DNA of 64,000 nt, from assembly GCA_025362735.1 (NCBI GenBank), contig JANYFL010000017.1, positions 1 to 64,000 on the forward strand, in the 5' to 3' direction. Both the position numbers and the translations under genes were made by a program. The DNA is from Betaproteobacteria bacterium (lineage in GTDB: Bacteria; Pseudomonadota; Gammaproteobacteria; Burkholderiales; Burkholderiaceae_D). Shown piece after piece: positions 26,721-36,005 of the stretch (positions within the stretch are counted from its first letter, which is position 1; each line of letters begins with the position of its first letter). Below the pieces are notes generated by a model. It did not search any database. It worked only from the letters and a program-made list of their open reading frames with translations, and was not told the DNA's origin.

Positions 26721-27167
26721 TCAGGCCTTGCCGGTACTCCCGAATCCGCCGGCACCGCGCTCGCTTGCCGGAAATTCATCGACGATATTAAACCGGGCTT
26801 GAACCACCGGAACAATCACGAGTTGCGCCAATCGCTCCATCGGATTCAAAGTGAACGCAGTCGAACCCCGGTTCCAGGTACTCACCATCAACTGCCCCTG
26901 GTAATCCGAATCGATCAAGCCCACGAGATTGCCCAGCACGATACCGTGTTTGTGACCCATACCCGAGCGCGGCAAAATCAGGGCGGCATAACCGGGGTCG
27001 GCCACATGAATGGCCATACCGGTCGGAACCAGATGGGTCGTACCAGGTTCGAGGACTAAAGGAGCATCGAGACAGGCGCGCAGATCAAGTCCAGCGCTGC
27101 CGGGCGTGGCATAGGCAGGCAACTGATCTTTGAGACGAGGGTCGAGAATTTTGACGTCAATATGCAT
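26721..27167 (-). CDS. dut: Deoxyuridine 5'-triphosphate nucleotidohydrolase (dUTPase)
   Basis: A 148-residue homotrimeric dUTPase. All five motifs are visible: [34 protein letters not shown], the region around RLAQLVIVP, and the C-terminal glycine-rich [10 protein letters not shown]. It hydrolyses dUTP to dUMP, keeping uracil out of DNA and feeding thymidylate synthesis. The coaBC-dut order in the same direction is common in proteobacteria. Confidence 0.97.
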   Translation of the reverse strand: MHIDVKILDPRLKDQLPAYATPGSAGLDLRACLDAPLVLEPGTTHLVPTGMAIHVADPGYAALILPRSGMGHKHGIVLGNLVGLIDSDYQGQLMVSTWNRGSTAFTLNPMERLAQLVIVPVVQARFNIVDEFPASERGAGGFGSTGKA

Positions 27168-27188
27168 GAGAGGGATTGGTATCTAGTG

Positions 27189-27587
27189 TTATTGCTTTTT
27201 CAGTTCAGCGAGCTTGTTACGCAACTGGCTTAGGGCAGGTTGGCTGCGTTTGATAATGTAGACCACGTAAATAATTGCAGCGACACGGATCAAAACATCA
27301 AAGGGTTCCGGGACTAGCGGTGCAATGAAGAACAATGCAAGAAAAGCCAGCAAGATTGCTCGTACAATTCCTGCGATTGCGCTTTTGCTGTCTTGCGAAG
27401 CAATGGTCTCAGCATTGGTTTCGGGCGAGGCATTGGGAGTTGCTGGATCGGTTTTATACGATTCAGGCGTCGAATTTTTTCTTGAATCGGGCGTTGAAGA
27501 TTGAGTTGGTGCAAGCGGATTGTGCTGGCTCAGTCGCTCAACATAGCGAGCAAAATCACCATCTTTAGGACCCTGATCATGCATCAT
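27189..27587 (-). CDS. Hypothetical membrane protein
   Basis: A 132-residue protein. The first 65 residues are polar and rich in P, S and T (low complexity), followed by two close membrane segments (about 70-92 and 97-112) and a short basic/coiled tail (SQLRNKLAELKKQ). I recognise no family. It sits between coaBC and dut on the same strand with 21-30 bp gaps, so it is probably co-transcribed. ATG at 27587 or 27584 could start it. Confidence 0.6.
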   Translation of the reverse strand: MMHDQGPKDGDFARYVERLSQHNPLAPTQSSTPDSRKNSTPESYKTDPATPNASPETNAETIASQDSKSAIAGIVRAILLAFLALFFIAPLVPEPFDVLIRVAAIIYVVYIIKRSQPALSQLRNKLAELKKQ

Positions 27588-27617
27588 CGCAAGCCTGACT
27601 GTTTGAGCGGAACATGA

Positions 27618-28835
27618 TCAATGTTTTGACAACGCCTGCGCGATGACGGCAACCAACTGGCGTGCGAGAACGAGCTTATCTGCGCGCGCAAGCCGTGTGA
27701 TACCCGCATCGCTATAAAGCATGAGTTCATTCTCGTCCGCGCCAAGTGCATTCTGCGCAAGATTTCCGATGAGTAGCGGCACATTTTTTTTCTGGCGCTT
27801 GGTCTCGGCGTTTTGATCCAGGTCATTGGTCTCTGCGGCGAAGCCTACGCAATAGGGCGGGGAAGCCAGATTGGCGACGCTGGCAAGAATATCCGGATTG
27901 GCAAGGAAATCGAGCCGGGGTGGCGCACCGTCATCCTTCTTGATTTTCTGCGTCAGTGGATTCCTGACTGCCCAATCAGCGACTGCTGCAACGGATACAA
28001 ACACGTCGGTCTGTCCCACTTCAGCCATCACTGCAGCCAACATCTGTTGTGCGGTCTGAACCTTGATCAAACTCACACCACGTGGTGGGGCCAGTGCGGT
28101 TGGGCCTGAGACCAGCGTGACTCGCGCGCCGGCTTCGTGGGCGGCTTGAGCAATGGCATAACCCATCTTGCCTGAAGAAAGATTGGTGATGCCGCGCACG
28201 GGATCAATCGGCTCGAAGGTCGGGCCCGCTGTGACCAGTACCTGCTTGCCCTGGAGCAACTTGGGCTGAAAAAAAGTAATCAGCTCGGACAGGATTTCGT
28301 GTGCTTCCAGCATGCGACCATCGCCAATCTCGCCACAAGCCTGATCGCCCGAAGCCGGACCGAGCAGAGTGATGCCATCGGCGCGGAGTTGCACCACATT
28401 GCGCTGAGTTGCCGGATTGGCCCACATCTCGCGGTTCATTGCTGGAGCCAGTAACAAAGGACAGGCGCGGGCGATACATAGGGTTGAGAGCAAATCATCG
28501 CAACGTCCATGTACCAATTTGGCCATGAAGTCGGCGCTGGCGGGTGCCACGACGATAGCATCGGCCTCACGCGAGAGATTGATGTGCGCCATATTGTTGC
28601 TGATACCGCCCGCGCTGCGATCATCCCATTGACTGGTGAACACGGGCCGCCCCGACAAGGCCTGCATGGTGACCGGCGTGATGAAGTGCGTTGCGGCTTC
28701 GGTCATCACAATCTGTACAGTGGCGCCATGATCCTGCAAGCGACGCGTCAACTCAGCCGCCTTGTATGCGGCAATGCCACCGGTCAAACCAAGAACGAGG
28801 TGCTTGCCGTCAAGATCGCGCAGTGTGGTCGCCAT
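27618..28835 (-). CDS. coaBC: Bifunctional phosphopantothenoylcysteine decarboxylase / phosphopantothenate-cysteine ligase
   Basis: A 405-residue fusion. The N-terminal CoaC flavoprotein half has GGIAAYKAAELTRRL, HINLSREAD with the catalytic histidine, and PAMNREMW. The C-terminal CoaB half starts VLVTAGPTFEPIDPVRGITN and binds CTP. Together they make 4'-phosphopantetheine from phosphopantothenate and cysteine in CoA synthesis. The start touches the end of lspA (one-base overlap). The same pathway supplies the CoA used to prime the APE carrier proteins. Confidence 0.96.
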   Translation of the reverse strand: MATTLRDLDGKHLVLGLTGGIAAYKAAELTRRLQDHGATVQIVMTEAATHFITPVTMQALSGRPVFTSQWDDRSAGGISNNMAHINLSREADAIVVAPASADFMAKLVHGRCDDLLSTLCIARACPLLLAPAMNREMWANPATQRNVVQLRADGITLLGPASGDQACGEIGDGRMLEAHEILSELITFFQPKLLQGKQVLVTAGPTFEPIDPVRGITNLSSGKMGYAIAQAAHEAGARVTLVSGPTALAPPRGVSLIKVQTAQQMLAAVMAEVGQTDVFVSVAAVADWAVRNPLTQKIKKDDGAPPRLDFLANPDILASVANLASPPYCVGFAAETNDLDQNAETKRQKKNVPLLIGNLAQNALGADENELMLYSDAGITRLARADKLVLARQLVAVIAQALSKH

Positions 28836-29329
28836 TATTTTGTTCTCCGCACCCGCAACAGTTCATCCAGAATCAGAAAGATGGCACCAATGGTGATCGC
28901 GCTGTCGGCTACATTGAAGGCAGGAAAAAACCAGTTACGCCAATAGACCAGAAGAAAGTCGATGACATGACCATGGATGAAACGGTCAATCACATTACCA
29001 AGTGCGCCACCAGCGATCAGGGTCAGCGCAAAGGAGAATAATTTTTGCGAGCTGTGTCGGGCCAGCAAGTAAATAATGAACAGGCTGGCCGCAATCCCCA
29101 TACCGGTAAAAAACCAGCGTTGCCAGCCGCCTGCGCTGGAAAGAAAACTGAACGCGGCACCTTTGTTGTAGAGCAGGGTGAGATCGAAAAAAGGCAGAAG
29201 ATTGTGACGCTCGCCGAATGAAAATGTTTTTTCGATCACAACTTTTGAAATCTGGTCTGCCAGGATGACGACAGCCATGATGCCCAGCCATGGCGCGAGC
29301 CGACTCAGGAGAGAAGCATTTTTTGCCAA
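28835..29329 (-). CDS. lspA: Lipoprotein signal peptidase (signal peptidase II)
   Basis: A 164-residue inner-membrane aspartyl protease with four membrane segments. The conserved stretches are [28 protein letters not shown] and FNVADSAI, which hold the two catalytic aspartates. It cleaves signal peptides before the lipidated cysteine of lipoproteins, including those predicted at 19108 and 62095. The first codon is a TTG directly after the cysE stop (TAATTG), so translation is likely coupled. No ileS is adjacent, unlike in many proteobacteria. Confidence 0.95.
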   Translation of the reverse strand: MAKNASLLSRLAPWLGIMAVVILADQISKVVIEKTFSFGERHNLLPFFDLTLLYNKGAAFSFLSSAGGWQRWFFTGMGIAASLFIIYLLARHSSQKLFSFALTLIAGGALGNVIDRFIHGHVIDFLLVYWRNWFFPAFNVADSAITIGAIFLILDELLRVRRTK

Positions 29330-30076
29330 TTAATCCACCATCTCATTCAATTTTTTCGGGTCAAATTTTCCATTGCCCACGTTTTCCGGGCAGGCTCCAA
29401 TTTTTTCCAGAGCAGCAAAAATGGCCTCAATTTTTTGCGCTTGCGTAGCAGCTTCGTCGATCAGTCCATGCAATGCGATAGACAGCGGGTCATCTGCATT
29501 CTGCGTAACGGCATAGGCTGAAAAGCCCATTCGTGCCGCATTTTCTTCACGTAGTTGAGCCGCGTTTTCGAGAATGATGCGCGCAGGAATGCCCACCGCA
29601 GTGGCGCCGGGCGGCACTTCTTTGACCACCACGGCATTCGAACCGATACGAGCGCCAGCGCCTACCGTAAACGGACCGAGCACCTTAGCGCCTGCGCCGA
29701 CCACGACGCCATTGGCAAGAGTGGGGTGGCGCTTGACCTGCTTCAAGGCGGTTCCACCCAGGGTCACGCCTTGATAGATAGTGCAATCGTCCCCTACCTC
29801 GGCGGTTTCGCCAATGACGATACCGAAGCCATGATCGATGAAGACGCGGCGCCCGATGATGGCGCCCGGATGGATTTCGATGTTGGTAAAAAAGCGACCC
29901 CAATGCGAAATCCAGCGTCCCAACCAGAGCAAGTCTCGCAGCCAGAACCAGCGCGCAAGTCGATGGATCAGCAGCGCATGGAAACCCGGGTAGCAGGTAA
30001 TGACTTCCCAAGTGCTGCGCGCAGCGGGATCACGCTCGAGGATGGTGGCGATGTCTTCGCGAATTCGATTCAACAT
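29330..30076 (-). CDS. cysE: Serine O-acetyltransferase
   Basis: A 248-residue CysE. An N-terminal helical domain is followed by a left-handed beta-helix of hexapeptide repeats ([20 protein letters not shown] onward) with catalytic D and H in FIDHG. It makes O-acetylserine from serine and acetyl-CoA, the committed step of cysteine synthesis. The C-terminal tail is long and ends [10 protein letters not shown], without the usual terminal isoleucine that docks cysteine synthase. lspA starts immediately after the stop. Confidence 0.94.
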   Translation of the reverse strand: MLNRIREDIATILERDPAARSTWEVITCYPGFHALLIHRLARWFWLRDLLWLGRWISHWGRFFTNIEIHPGAIIGRRVFIDHGFGIVIGETAEVGDDCTIYQGVTLGGTALKQVKRHPTLANGVVVGAGAKVLGPFTVGAGARIGSNAVVVKEVPPGATAVGIPARIILENAAQLREENAARMGFSAYAVTQNADDPLSIALHGLIDEAATQAQKIEAIFAALEKIGACPENVGNGKFDPKKLNEMVD

Positions 30077-30118
30077 GGCGTTATTGTAGGGCTGATGCCG
30101 AGTTGTTGCTGCCGTCCA

Positions 30119-30898
30119 TTATTTCCGCCGTTGCGACAGGATGGCGGTGCAAATCCCGCGCAGGATACTGATTTCTTCCTGCTCTAGCTCGGTCCGTGCA
30201 AACAGGCGACGCAGACGCTGCATTAATTTTTTGGGGTATTCAGGATTAAGAAATTCGATTGCAATCAGCGCTTCCTGCAAATGAGCAAAAAACTGTTCGC
30301 GTTGTTCGTGACTGGCGAACTGTAGCGGCTGTTCTTGCGTCTCAATGGGTGCAACAGAAGCATCCGAAGCTGCAAGTGCGGCCAGACGGCACTCATAAGC
30401 GATGATTTGTACGGCCTGGGCCAGATTCAGCGAGGTGTAATCCGGACTGGTGGGTAGGGTGCAGCAGACCTGGCATTTCATTACGTCTTCATTGTCGAGG
30501 CCGTAGCGCTCGCTGCCGAACACGAAAGCGACTTCATTGAATGAGTGAGTTGCAGCATCAGTCACCGTTGAGGTCAGGGTGATCGCTTTTGCCACTGCGT
30601 TTCGCACCTCCATTTCAGGTACGGAAATGTCCCGGTTCCGGGCGGTCATCGCTACAGCCCATGAGCATCCGGCCAGCGCTTCATCCAGCGTCGCATGGAT
30701 TTTTGTTTGTGCGAGTACATCGGTGGCACTGGCGGCAAAAGCCACTGCTTCAGGATGGCCCAGCGCGTCATCAAAACGCGGCGTAACCAGATGAAGTTTG
30801 GATAATCCCATGGTCTTGAGGGCACGGGCGGCGGCGCCAATGTTGCCACGCTGGCTCGTCGAGACAAGGACAATCCGAATAAGGGAAAGCGGCTTCAT
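30119..30898 (-). CDS. trmJ: tRNA (cytidine/uridine-32-2'-O)-methyltransferase TrmJ
   Basis: A 259-residue SpoU/TrmH-type (SPOUT) methyltransferase. Motif 1 is STSQRGNIGAAARALKTMG, motif 2 is FVFGSERYGLDNED, and motif 3 is SLNLAQAVQIIAYE, together forming the trefoil knot SAM site. The C-terminal extension is long, as in TrmJ. The ATG at 30898 begins the conserved domain; the upstream in-frame GTG would add an unsupported 33 residues. It heads the minus-strand block and diverges from suhB. Confidence 0.92.
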   Translation of the reverse strand: MKPLSLIRIVLVSTSQRGNIGAAARALKTMGLSKLHLVTPRFDDALGHPEAVAFAASATDVLAQTKIHATLDEALAGCSWAVAMTARNRDISVPEMEVRNAVAKAITLTSTVTDAATHSFNEVAFVFGSERYGLDNEDVMKCQVCCTLPTSPDYTSLNLAQAVQIIAYECRLAALAASDASVAPIETQEQPLQFASHEQREQFFAHLQEALIAIEFLNPEYPKKLMQRLRRLFARTELEQEEISILRGICTAILSQRRK

Positions 30899-30915
30899 AT
30901 AAAATGTCACAGTTG

Positions 30916-31003
30916 CTGCGCAATGCGCAGATTGTTGTATCTGCTCTTTACCAATTCCTGCCTGAATCGTCAGTCTGTTATGTACCCGAGTCCACAAGAC
31001 TCG
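30916..31003. other. Two short hairpins in the trmJ-suhB divergent region
   Basis: CTGCGC-AAT-GCGCAG at 30916-30930 and CGAGTC-CACAA-GACTCG at 30987-31003 are perfect stems without T-runs. They lie in the 140-bp gap that must hold both promoters. They may be operators or leader structures of suhB; no match to a known element is claimed. Confidence 0.4.
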
Positions 31004-31039
31004 CTCGTCCTGTTTTGAATGCCGTCAGAAAGCTGCCTC

Positions 31040-31867
31040 ATGTCTACGACTCATCCGATGTTGAATATTGCGGTCAAGGCCGCACGCCGTGCCGGTTCAA
31101 TTATCAACCGCGCCAGTCTGGATCTTGATCTGGTCAAGGTCAGCAAAAAGCAGCACAACGATTTTGTCACGGAGGTTGATAAAGCCGCAGAAGCCACCAT
31201 CATTGAAACGCTGTTGACCGCGTATCCAGAGCACGCCATCTTAGCAGAGGAGAGCGGCCAATCCTGGACCTCCACTCCAGCCAACGAACAACCCGATTAC
31301 GTGTGGATCATTGATCCCCTCGACGGTACCACCAACTTCATCCACGGCTTTCCCCAGTATTGCGTTTCGATCGGTCTGGCGCACAAAGGCCAGATGACGC
31401 AGGCTGTGATTTACGATCCCACCCGCAATGATCTCTTTACCGCTACGCGCGGGCGCGGCGCTTATCTGAACGACAAACGCCTGCGTGTTTCCAAGCGTAC
31501 AAAAATGGCGGATGCCTTGCTGGGCACCGGTTTCCCGTTTCGCGACCTGAGCACACTGGATCGTTATCTCGGCATGTTTCGTTTGATGACCGAACAATCG
31601 GCCGGACTGCGTCGTCCCGGCGCGGCAGCACTCGATCTGGCTTATGTGGCTGCCGGACGACTGGATGGTTTTTTTGAAATCGGTCTTGCCCCTTGGGATA
31701 TTGCCGCCGGCAGTCTGCTCGTTACCGAGGCAGGCGGCTTGATTGGTGATTTCCAAGGTGATGCCGACTACCTTTATACCGGCAACGTGCTCGCGGGTAA
31801 TCCAAAAATCTTTGCGCAACTGGTTCAGACGCTTGGATCGAAGTATCCGAAGGTAAATCTCAGTTAA
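31040..31867 (+). CDS. suhB: Inositol monophosphatase family protein SuhB
   Basis: A 275-residue metal-dependent phosphatase. The family motifs are EESG near residue 75, [15 protein letters not shown] near 92-106 and [12 protein letters not shown] near 220. SuhB hydrolyses inositol monophosphate and in bacteria also acts in ribosomal RNA transcription antitermination. The ATG at 31040 gives the usual [15 protein letters not shown] start. An ATG at 31019 and one at 31058 are in frame. It marks the left edge of the defence-type island. Confidence 0.93.
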   Translation: MSTTHPMLNIAVKAARRAGSIINRASLDLDLVKVSKKQHNDFVTEVDKAAEATIIETLLTAYPEHAILAEESGQSWTSTPANEQPDYVWIIDPLDGTTNFIHGFPQYCVSIGLAHKGQMTQAVIYDPTRNDLFTATRGRGAYLNDKRLRVSKRTKMADALLGTGFPFRDLSTLDRYLGMFRLMTEQSAGLRRPGAAALDLAYVAAGRLDGFFEIGLAPWDIAAGSLLVTEAGGLIGDFQGDADYLYTGNVLAGNPKIFAQLVQTLGSKYPKVNLS

Positions 31868-31926
31868 ACCTTGCATTTGCCAAGTCAATGTCAATCAAGG
31901 ACCAATAATCGAGCCCTGCAAACACG

Positions 31927-34900
31927 ATGTCCGCAAATAAATTGATTCAATTCGGTATTCGTGACAATCACGCACATGGCAAAGTTGCTGATTTTCTCGT
32001 TGAGAAAATCAGCACTGGCAGTCGGTTGTCAGTAGTCTCAGCCTATTTCACGATCTACGCCTACGAAGCACTTTCAACCAATCTCGACAAGATTGGCCAT
32101 CTAAATTTTCTATTTGGAGAACCGCGCTTCATCGCGTCACTCGATCCTGAGAAAAACGATAAGAAGGCCTTCAAGATTGAAGATGAAGGACTGGAGCTTG
32201 CGAACCGTCTGCAACAAAAAGAAGTGGCTCGTCGTTGTGCCGCCTGGATACGCGATAAGGTAGAAATTCGTTCCATCCGGCAAGCCAATCTGCTCCACGG
32301 CAAGCTTTATCACATTGATGACGGTCGCCGTGAACATGCCATTCTGGGTAGTTCCAATTTCACCCGGCGCGGTCTCGGACTGTCCGCAACACCCAATATC
32401 GAACTCAACCTGATTGTTGATGGCGACCGTGATCGCGCTGAACTCAAAGAATGGTTTGATCAAATCTGGGCAGATGAAAAGCTGGTCGCCGATGTAAAGG
32501 ATGAGGTGCTGCATTACCTTGAACAGCTTTACGTCAATCACGCACCAGAGTTCATTTACTTCAAAACCCTGTTTCATGTGTTTGAGCGGTTCTTGTCTGG
32601 CCAGGCTGATGATGCCCAGCTTTTTGACCGAACCGCCATTGTTGATACCGATATCTGGAAGGCCTTGTTTGATTTCCAGAAAGATGGGGCCAAGGGGGCC
32701 ATTCACAAAATCAACGCCCATAACGGCTGCATTCTTGCCGACAGCGTCGGTTTAGGGAAGACCTATACCGCGCTGGCTGTCATCAAGTATTACGAGCTGC
32801 GGAACCTTCGTGTCCTCGTTTTATGCCCAAAGAAGCTGCGTGATAACTGGACTGTTTTTCTGGCACAGAACAACAGCGAATTGAATCCCTTCCTTAAGGA
32901 TCGTTTCGCCTACACCGTACTTTCCCACACTGATCTATCGCGTGAAACCGGCAAAGTCGATGGAGTTGATCTTGGCGCGCTCAACTGGGGTAATTTTGAT
33001 CTCATCGTAATTGATGAATCACACAACTTCCGTAATAACGTCAAGGGCAAGCGCGACGATGATGGCAACATCATCAGAAAGAGCCGTTACGAGCGACTGA
33101 TGCAAGACATCATCCAGTCCGGAGTCAAGACCAAAGTCATGTTGCTCTCCGCTACGCCGGTGAATAATGACCTGAAGGATTTACGCAACCAGATTTATTT
33201 TGTTACCGAAGGTCTGGATGCAGTGTTCTCGCAAAGTCTGGGTATCAACAGCATCAAAGACACGCTTTCCACTGCCCAAAGAACATTCATGGAATGGGCC
33301 AAGCGCGCCGGCGAGAAAGATTCCAAAGAGTTGATGAATGATTTGCCAGCAGGGTTTTTTACTTTGCTCGACGAACTCACCATTGCCCGTTCACGCAGGC
33401 ATATTCAGCGTTATTACCGCGCCTCACTGGCTGCCATCGGCCAGTTCCCAAAACGTGCCAAACCACAGTCCATTTACGCTGACATTGACAATAAGCATCG
33501 CTTCCCGACGTATGACCGGTTGAATCAGGAGATTGAAAAATATCAGCTCTCTCAGTTCAAACCTTCTGCCTATGTGCGACCTGAGTTCAAACATTTTTAT
33601 ACAGGTGAAGGTGCCATCAAAAATTTTAGCCAGGAGACGCGTGAACGCTTCCTGATTGGCATGATGAAGGTCAACTTTCTCAAGCGTCTAGAAAGTTCAG
33701 TGCGCTCTTTCGCTATCACTATGGATCGCACCGTCAGCAAGTTGGAAGACCTGGAAGATCGAATCAAACAATTTCTGGCCTTGCGCGATCAGAATGAACA
33801 GGACTTGCAACCCGAATTGTTTGTAATGGAGGCGGAAGAAGATGAAGATCTGCGCGAAGCCTTTGAGGTGGGCACGCTGAAGTACCGTCTGGAGCACATG
33901 CGCGTGCATGATTGGCTCAAAGACCTGCAGGCTGACAAGCAGCAACTTTCCATGCTGGCAGAAAGTGCCGATGGCGTCAGTCCTGAGCGTGATGCCAAAC
34001 TCGCTGAACTGAAAAAAATCATCGAACAAAAAGTTATGCATCCAAGCACGAACAGTGCTGCAGAAGAGAATCGCAAGATCATCGTCTTCTGCGCCTTCGC
34101 CGATACGGCTGCCTACCTCTATGAAGAACTGGAAGCCTGGGCGCGTGTGAAACTCGGCGTTCATATTGCCTTGGTTTCCGGTGGTGCCCGACCCAACCGT
34201 ACGACCTTTGGTCACGCAGACTTCAGCCAGATACTCACCAACTTTGCGCCTCGCGCCAAGCAGCGCATCAAGATGAAATCCATGCCGCAAGACAGCGAGA
34301 TCGACATCCTGATTGCGACCGACTGCATCTCTGAAGGACAGAACTTGCAGGACTGCGATCTACTGGTGAACTACGACATTCATTGGAACCCGGTGCGCAT
34401 CATTCAGCGCTTTGGCCGGATCGACCGCATCGGCAGTCAGAACAAGGAAATCCAGCTGATCAACTTTTGGCCCACGCCCGACCTCAACAAATACATCAAC
34501 CTCAAGAACCGCGTCGAAGCCCGCATGGCACTGGTAGACATTGCCGCTACCGCCGAGGACAACATTCTTCAGGCAGAAGACCTGCGCGAACTGATTCAGG
34601 AAGATCTGCGCTACCGCGACAAGCAACTGTTGCGGCTCAAGGACGAAGTGCTTGACCTGGAAGACTTTCAGGAGTCTGTGGCTCTCAACGAATTTACCCT
34701 CGACGATTTTCGGATGGAATTGGCTACCTACATCGAAGCCAATCGCGAGAAGCTGGAACAAGCGCCTTTCGGCCTCTACGCCATCGTACCGCCACATGCT
34801 GAATATCAGACTATCAAGCCTGGTGTCATCTATTGCCTGAAGCAGCGCATCGACGCCAGCGGCAATGAAACCGTCAATCCTTTGCAGCCATACTTTCTGG

Positions 34901-35223
34901 TCTACATCCGTGATGACGGGGAAGTGCGCTACAACTTCACCAGTCCCAAGCAGATACTCGAAATCTTCCGTGCCGTCAGCCAAGGCAAAACCGAGCCCTA
35001 TGCCGAGCTATGCACGCTCTTCGATACCGAGACGCAGCACGGTCAAGACATGAGCCGTTACAGCGCTTTGGTGGAGCAGGCCGTTACGGCCATTGCCGCG
35101 CAGTTCGAGCGAAAAAATGCAGGTAACCTGTTTGCCGGGCGCGGTGGCAAACTCACTGATGCAGGCAAGCAGGTGAAAACAACGGCTGACTTTGAACTCA
35201 TCACATGGCTTGTGATAAAGTAG
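31927..35223 (+). CDS. Helicase with N-terminal phospholipase D-like nuclease domain
   Basis: A 1098-residue protein. Residues about 1-190 are a PLD-like domain with one HKD motif (H124, K126, D131 in LLHGKLYHIDD), followed by ILGSSNFT. A superfamily 2 SNF2-like helicase follows: Walker A VGLGKT with K278, DESH at 363-366, LLSATPVNND, and motif VI QRFGRIDRIG near 827-836. A single HKD motif suggests a dimeric nuclease, as in BfiI. About 250 further residues have no motif I recognise. ATP-driven DNA translocation coupled to cleavage is the expected action. Its gene starts the operon-like run that contains the methyltransferase; the helicase and PLD domains are clear, the biological role is inferred. 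Confidence 0.9.
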   Translation: MSANKLIQFGIRDNHAHGKVADFLVEKISTGSRLSVVSAYFTIYAYEALSTNLDKIGHLNFLFGEPRFIASLDPEKNDKKAFKIEDEGLELANRLQQKEVARRCAAWIRDKVEIRSIRQANLLHGKLYHIDDGRREHAILGSSNFTRRGLGLSATPNIELNLIVDGDRDRAELKEWFDQIWADEKLVADVKDEVLHYLEQLYVNHAPEFIYFKTLFHVFERFLSGQADDAQLFDRTAIVDTDIWKALFDFQKDGAKGAIHKINAHNGCILADSVGLGKTYTALAVIKYYELRNLRVLVLCPKKLRDNWTVFLAQNNSELNPFLKDRFAYTVLSHTDLSRETGKVDGVDLGALNWGNFDLIVIDESHNFRNNVKGKRDDDGNIIRKSRYERLMQDIIQSGVKTKVMLLSATPVNNDLKDLRNQIYFVTEGLDAVFSQSLGINSIKDTLSTAQRTFMEWAKRAGEKDSKELMNDLPAGFFTLLDELTIARSRRHIQRYYRASLAAIGQFPKRAKPQSIYADIDNKHRFPTYDRLNQEIEKYQLSQFKPSAYVRPEFKHFYTGEGAIKNFSQETRERFLIGMMKVNFLKRLESSVRSFAITMDRTVSKLEDLEDRIKQFLALRDQNEQDLQPELFVMEAEEDEDLREAFEVGTLKYRLEHMRVHDWLKDLQADKQQLSMLAESADGVSPERDAKLAELKKIIEQKVMHPSTNSAAEENRKIIVFCAFADTAAYLYEELEAWARVKLGVHIALVSGGARPNRTTFGHADFSQILTNFAPRAKQRIKMKSMPQDSEIDILIATDCISEGQNLQDCDLLVNYDIHWNPVRIIQRFGRIDRIGSQNKEIQLINFWPTPDLNKYINLKNRVEARMALVDIAATAEDNILQAEDLRELIQEDLRYRDKQLLRLKDEVLDLEDFQESVALNEFTLDDFRMELATYIEANREKLEQAPFGLYAIVPPHAEYQTIKPGVIYCLKQRIDASGNETVNPLQPYFLVYIRDDGEVRYNFTSPKQILEIFRAVSQGKTEPYAELCTLFDTETQHGQDMSRYSALVEQAVTAIAAQFERKNAGNLFAGRGGKLTDAGKQVKTTADFELITWLVIK

Positions 35224-35254
35224 CTACAGAATCATAGCTACAAAGAGGCCTGTC

Positions 35255-35506
35255 ATGTTAGCCACCGCAAAACTGTTCAAAACCGGAAGCAGTCAGGCTG
35301 TGCGCTTGCCTAAGGCATGCAGACTGCCCGGTGACGAAGTCTGGGTGCATAAAAACGAAGTCACCGGCGTGGTCACGCTGACTCCCAAAAAAAAGACGGC
35401 AGCCGACCTCGACAAGCTCTTCAAACTCATTGAAGCAGCCGATGTGCCGGAAGAATTCATGGCCGAACGCGACAATCAGTCCGGCGAGTTGCGGGAGATT
35501 TTTTAA
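35255..35506 (+). CDS. vapB: Antitoxin, VapB/AbrB-MazE domain
   Basis: An 83-residue antitoxin. The N-terminal SpoVT/AbrB-type swapped-hairpin domain reads AKLFKTGSSQAVRLPKACRL, and an acidic C-terminal arm (PEEFMAERDNQSGELREIF) would wrap the toxin. It binds DNA as a dimer to repress its own operon and neutralises VapC. It overlaps VapC by one base (TAATG). It sits between the helicase and methyltransferase genes on the same strand, 31 bp after the helicase stop. Confidence 0.93.
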   Translation: MLATAKLFKTGSSQAVRLPKACRLPGDEVWVHKNEVTGVVTLTPKKKTAADLDKLFKLIEAADVPEEFMAERDNQSGELREIF

Positions 35507-35922
35507 TGCCCGGTTATCTGCTGGATACCGACATTTGCAGTTACGCCATCAAACGCAAACAGCCGGAGTTATTGAGCAAGATACGCGCAGGACTGGAGAG
35601 TGAAGCGATTGCCGTCTCCGCCATTACGCGCGGCGAACTGCTGTACGGCTTGGAAATTATTCCTAACCCAACGGCAGCGACCACACTCAAAACTGCCGTG
35701 CTTGCCTTTCTTGACCATATGCCTTGTCTGGAGTGGCCGGTAGCTGCAGCTGACCATTACGCCAAACTGCGCGGTGCGCAAAAATTGACGGGGCAGCATG
35801 TCGGTTATATGGATACCCTGATTGCCTGCCACGCCCTTGCTGAAGATTTGATTCTGGTCACCAACAACGAACGCGACTTTGTACGGATTCCCGGCTTGAA
35901 AATAGAAAATTGGGCGTTATAG
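35506..35922 (+). CDS. vapC: PIN-domain ribonuclease toxin VapC
   Basis: A 138-residue PIN domain. The acidic metal-binding residues are visible: D7 in YLLDTDICSY, E44 in ITRGELLYG, D102 in GYMDTLIACHA and a further acidic site in TNNERDF. VapC toxins cut tRNA or rRNA when the antitoxin decays. Translation is coupled to vapB. Placement inside a restriction-type operon suggests it stabilises the cassette or acts as a backup cell-suicide module; the latter is inference. Confidence 0.94.
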   Translation: MPGYLLDTDICSYAIKRKQPELLSKIRAGLESEAIAVSAITRGELLYGLEIIPNPTAATTLKTAVLAFLDHMPCLEWPVAAADHYAKLRGAQKLTGQHVGYMDTLIACHALAEDLILVTNNERDFVRIPGLKIENWAL

Positions 35923-36005
35923 CCCATGCTGGAAATCTTACGAACGATGAACCCAAAGCAAGACCGCCCCCTAAGCCCGACTCTTGCGGAATTTCTGCTG
36001 AATTC

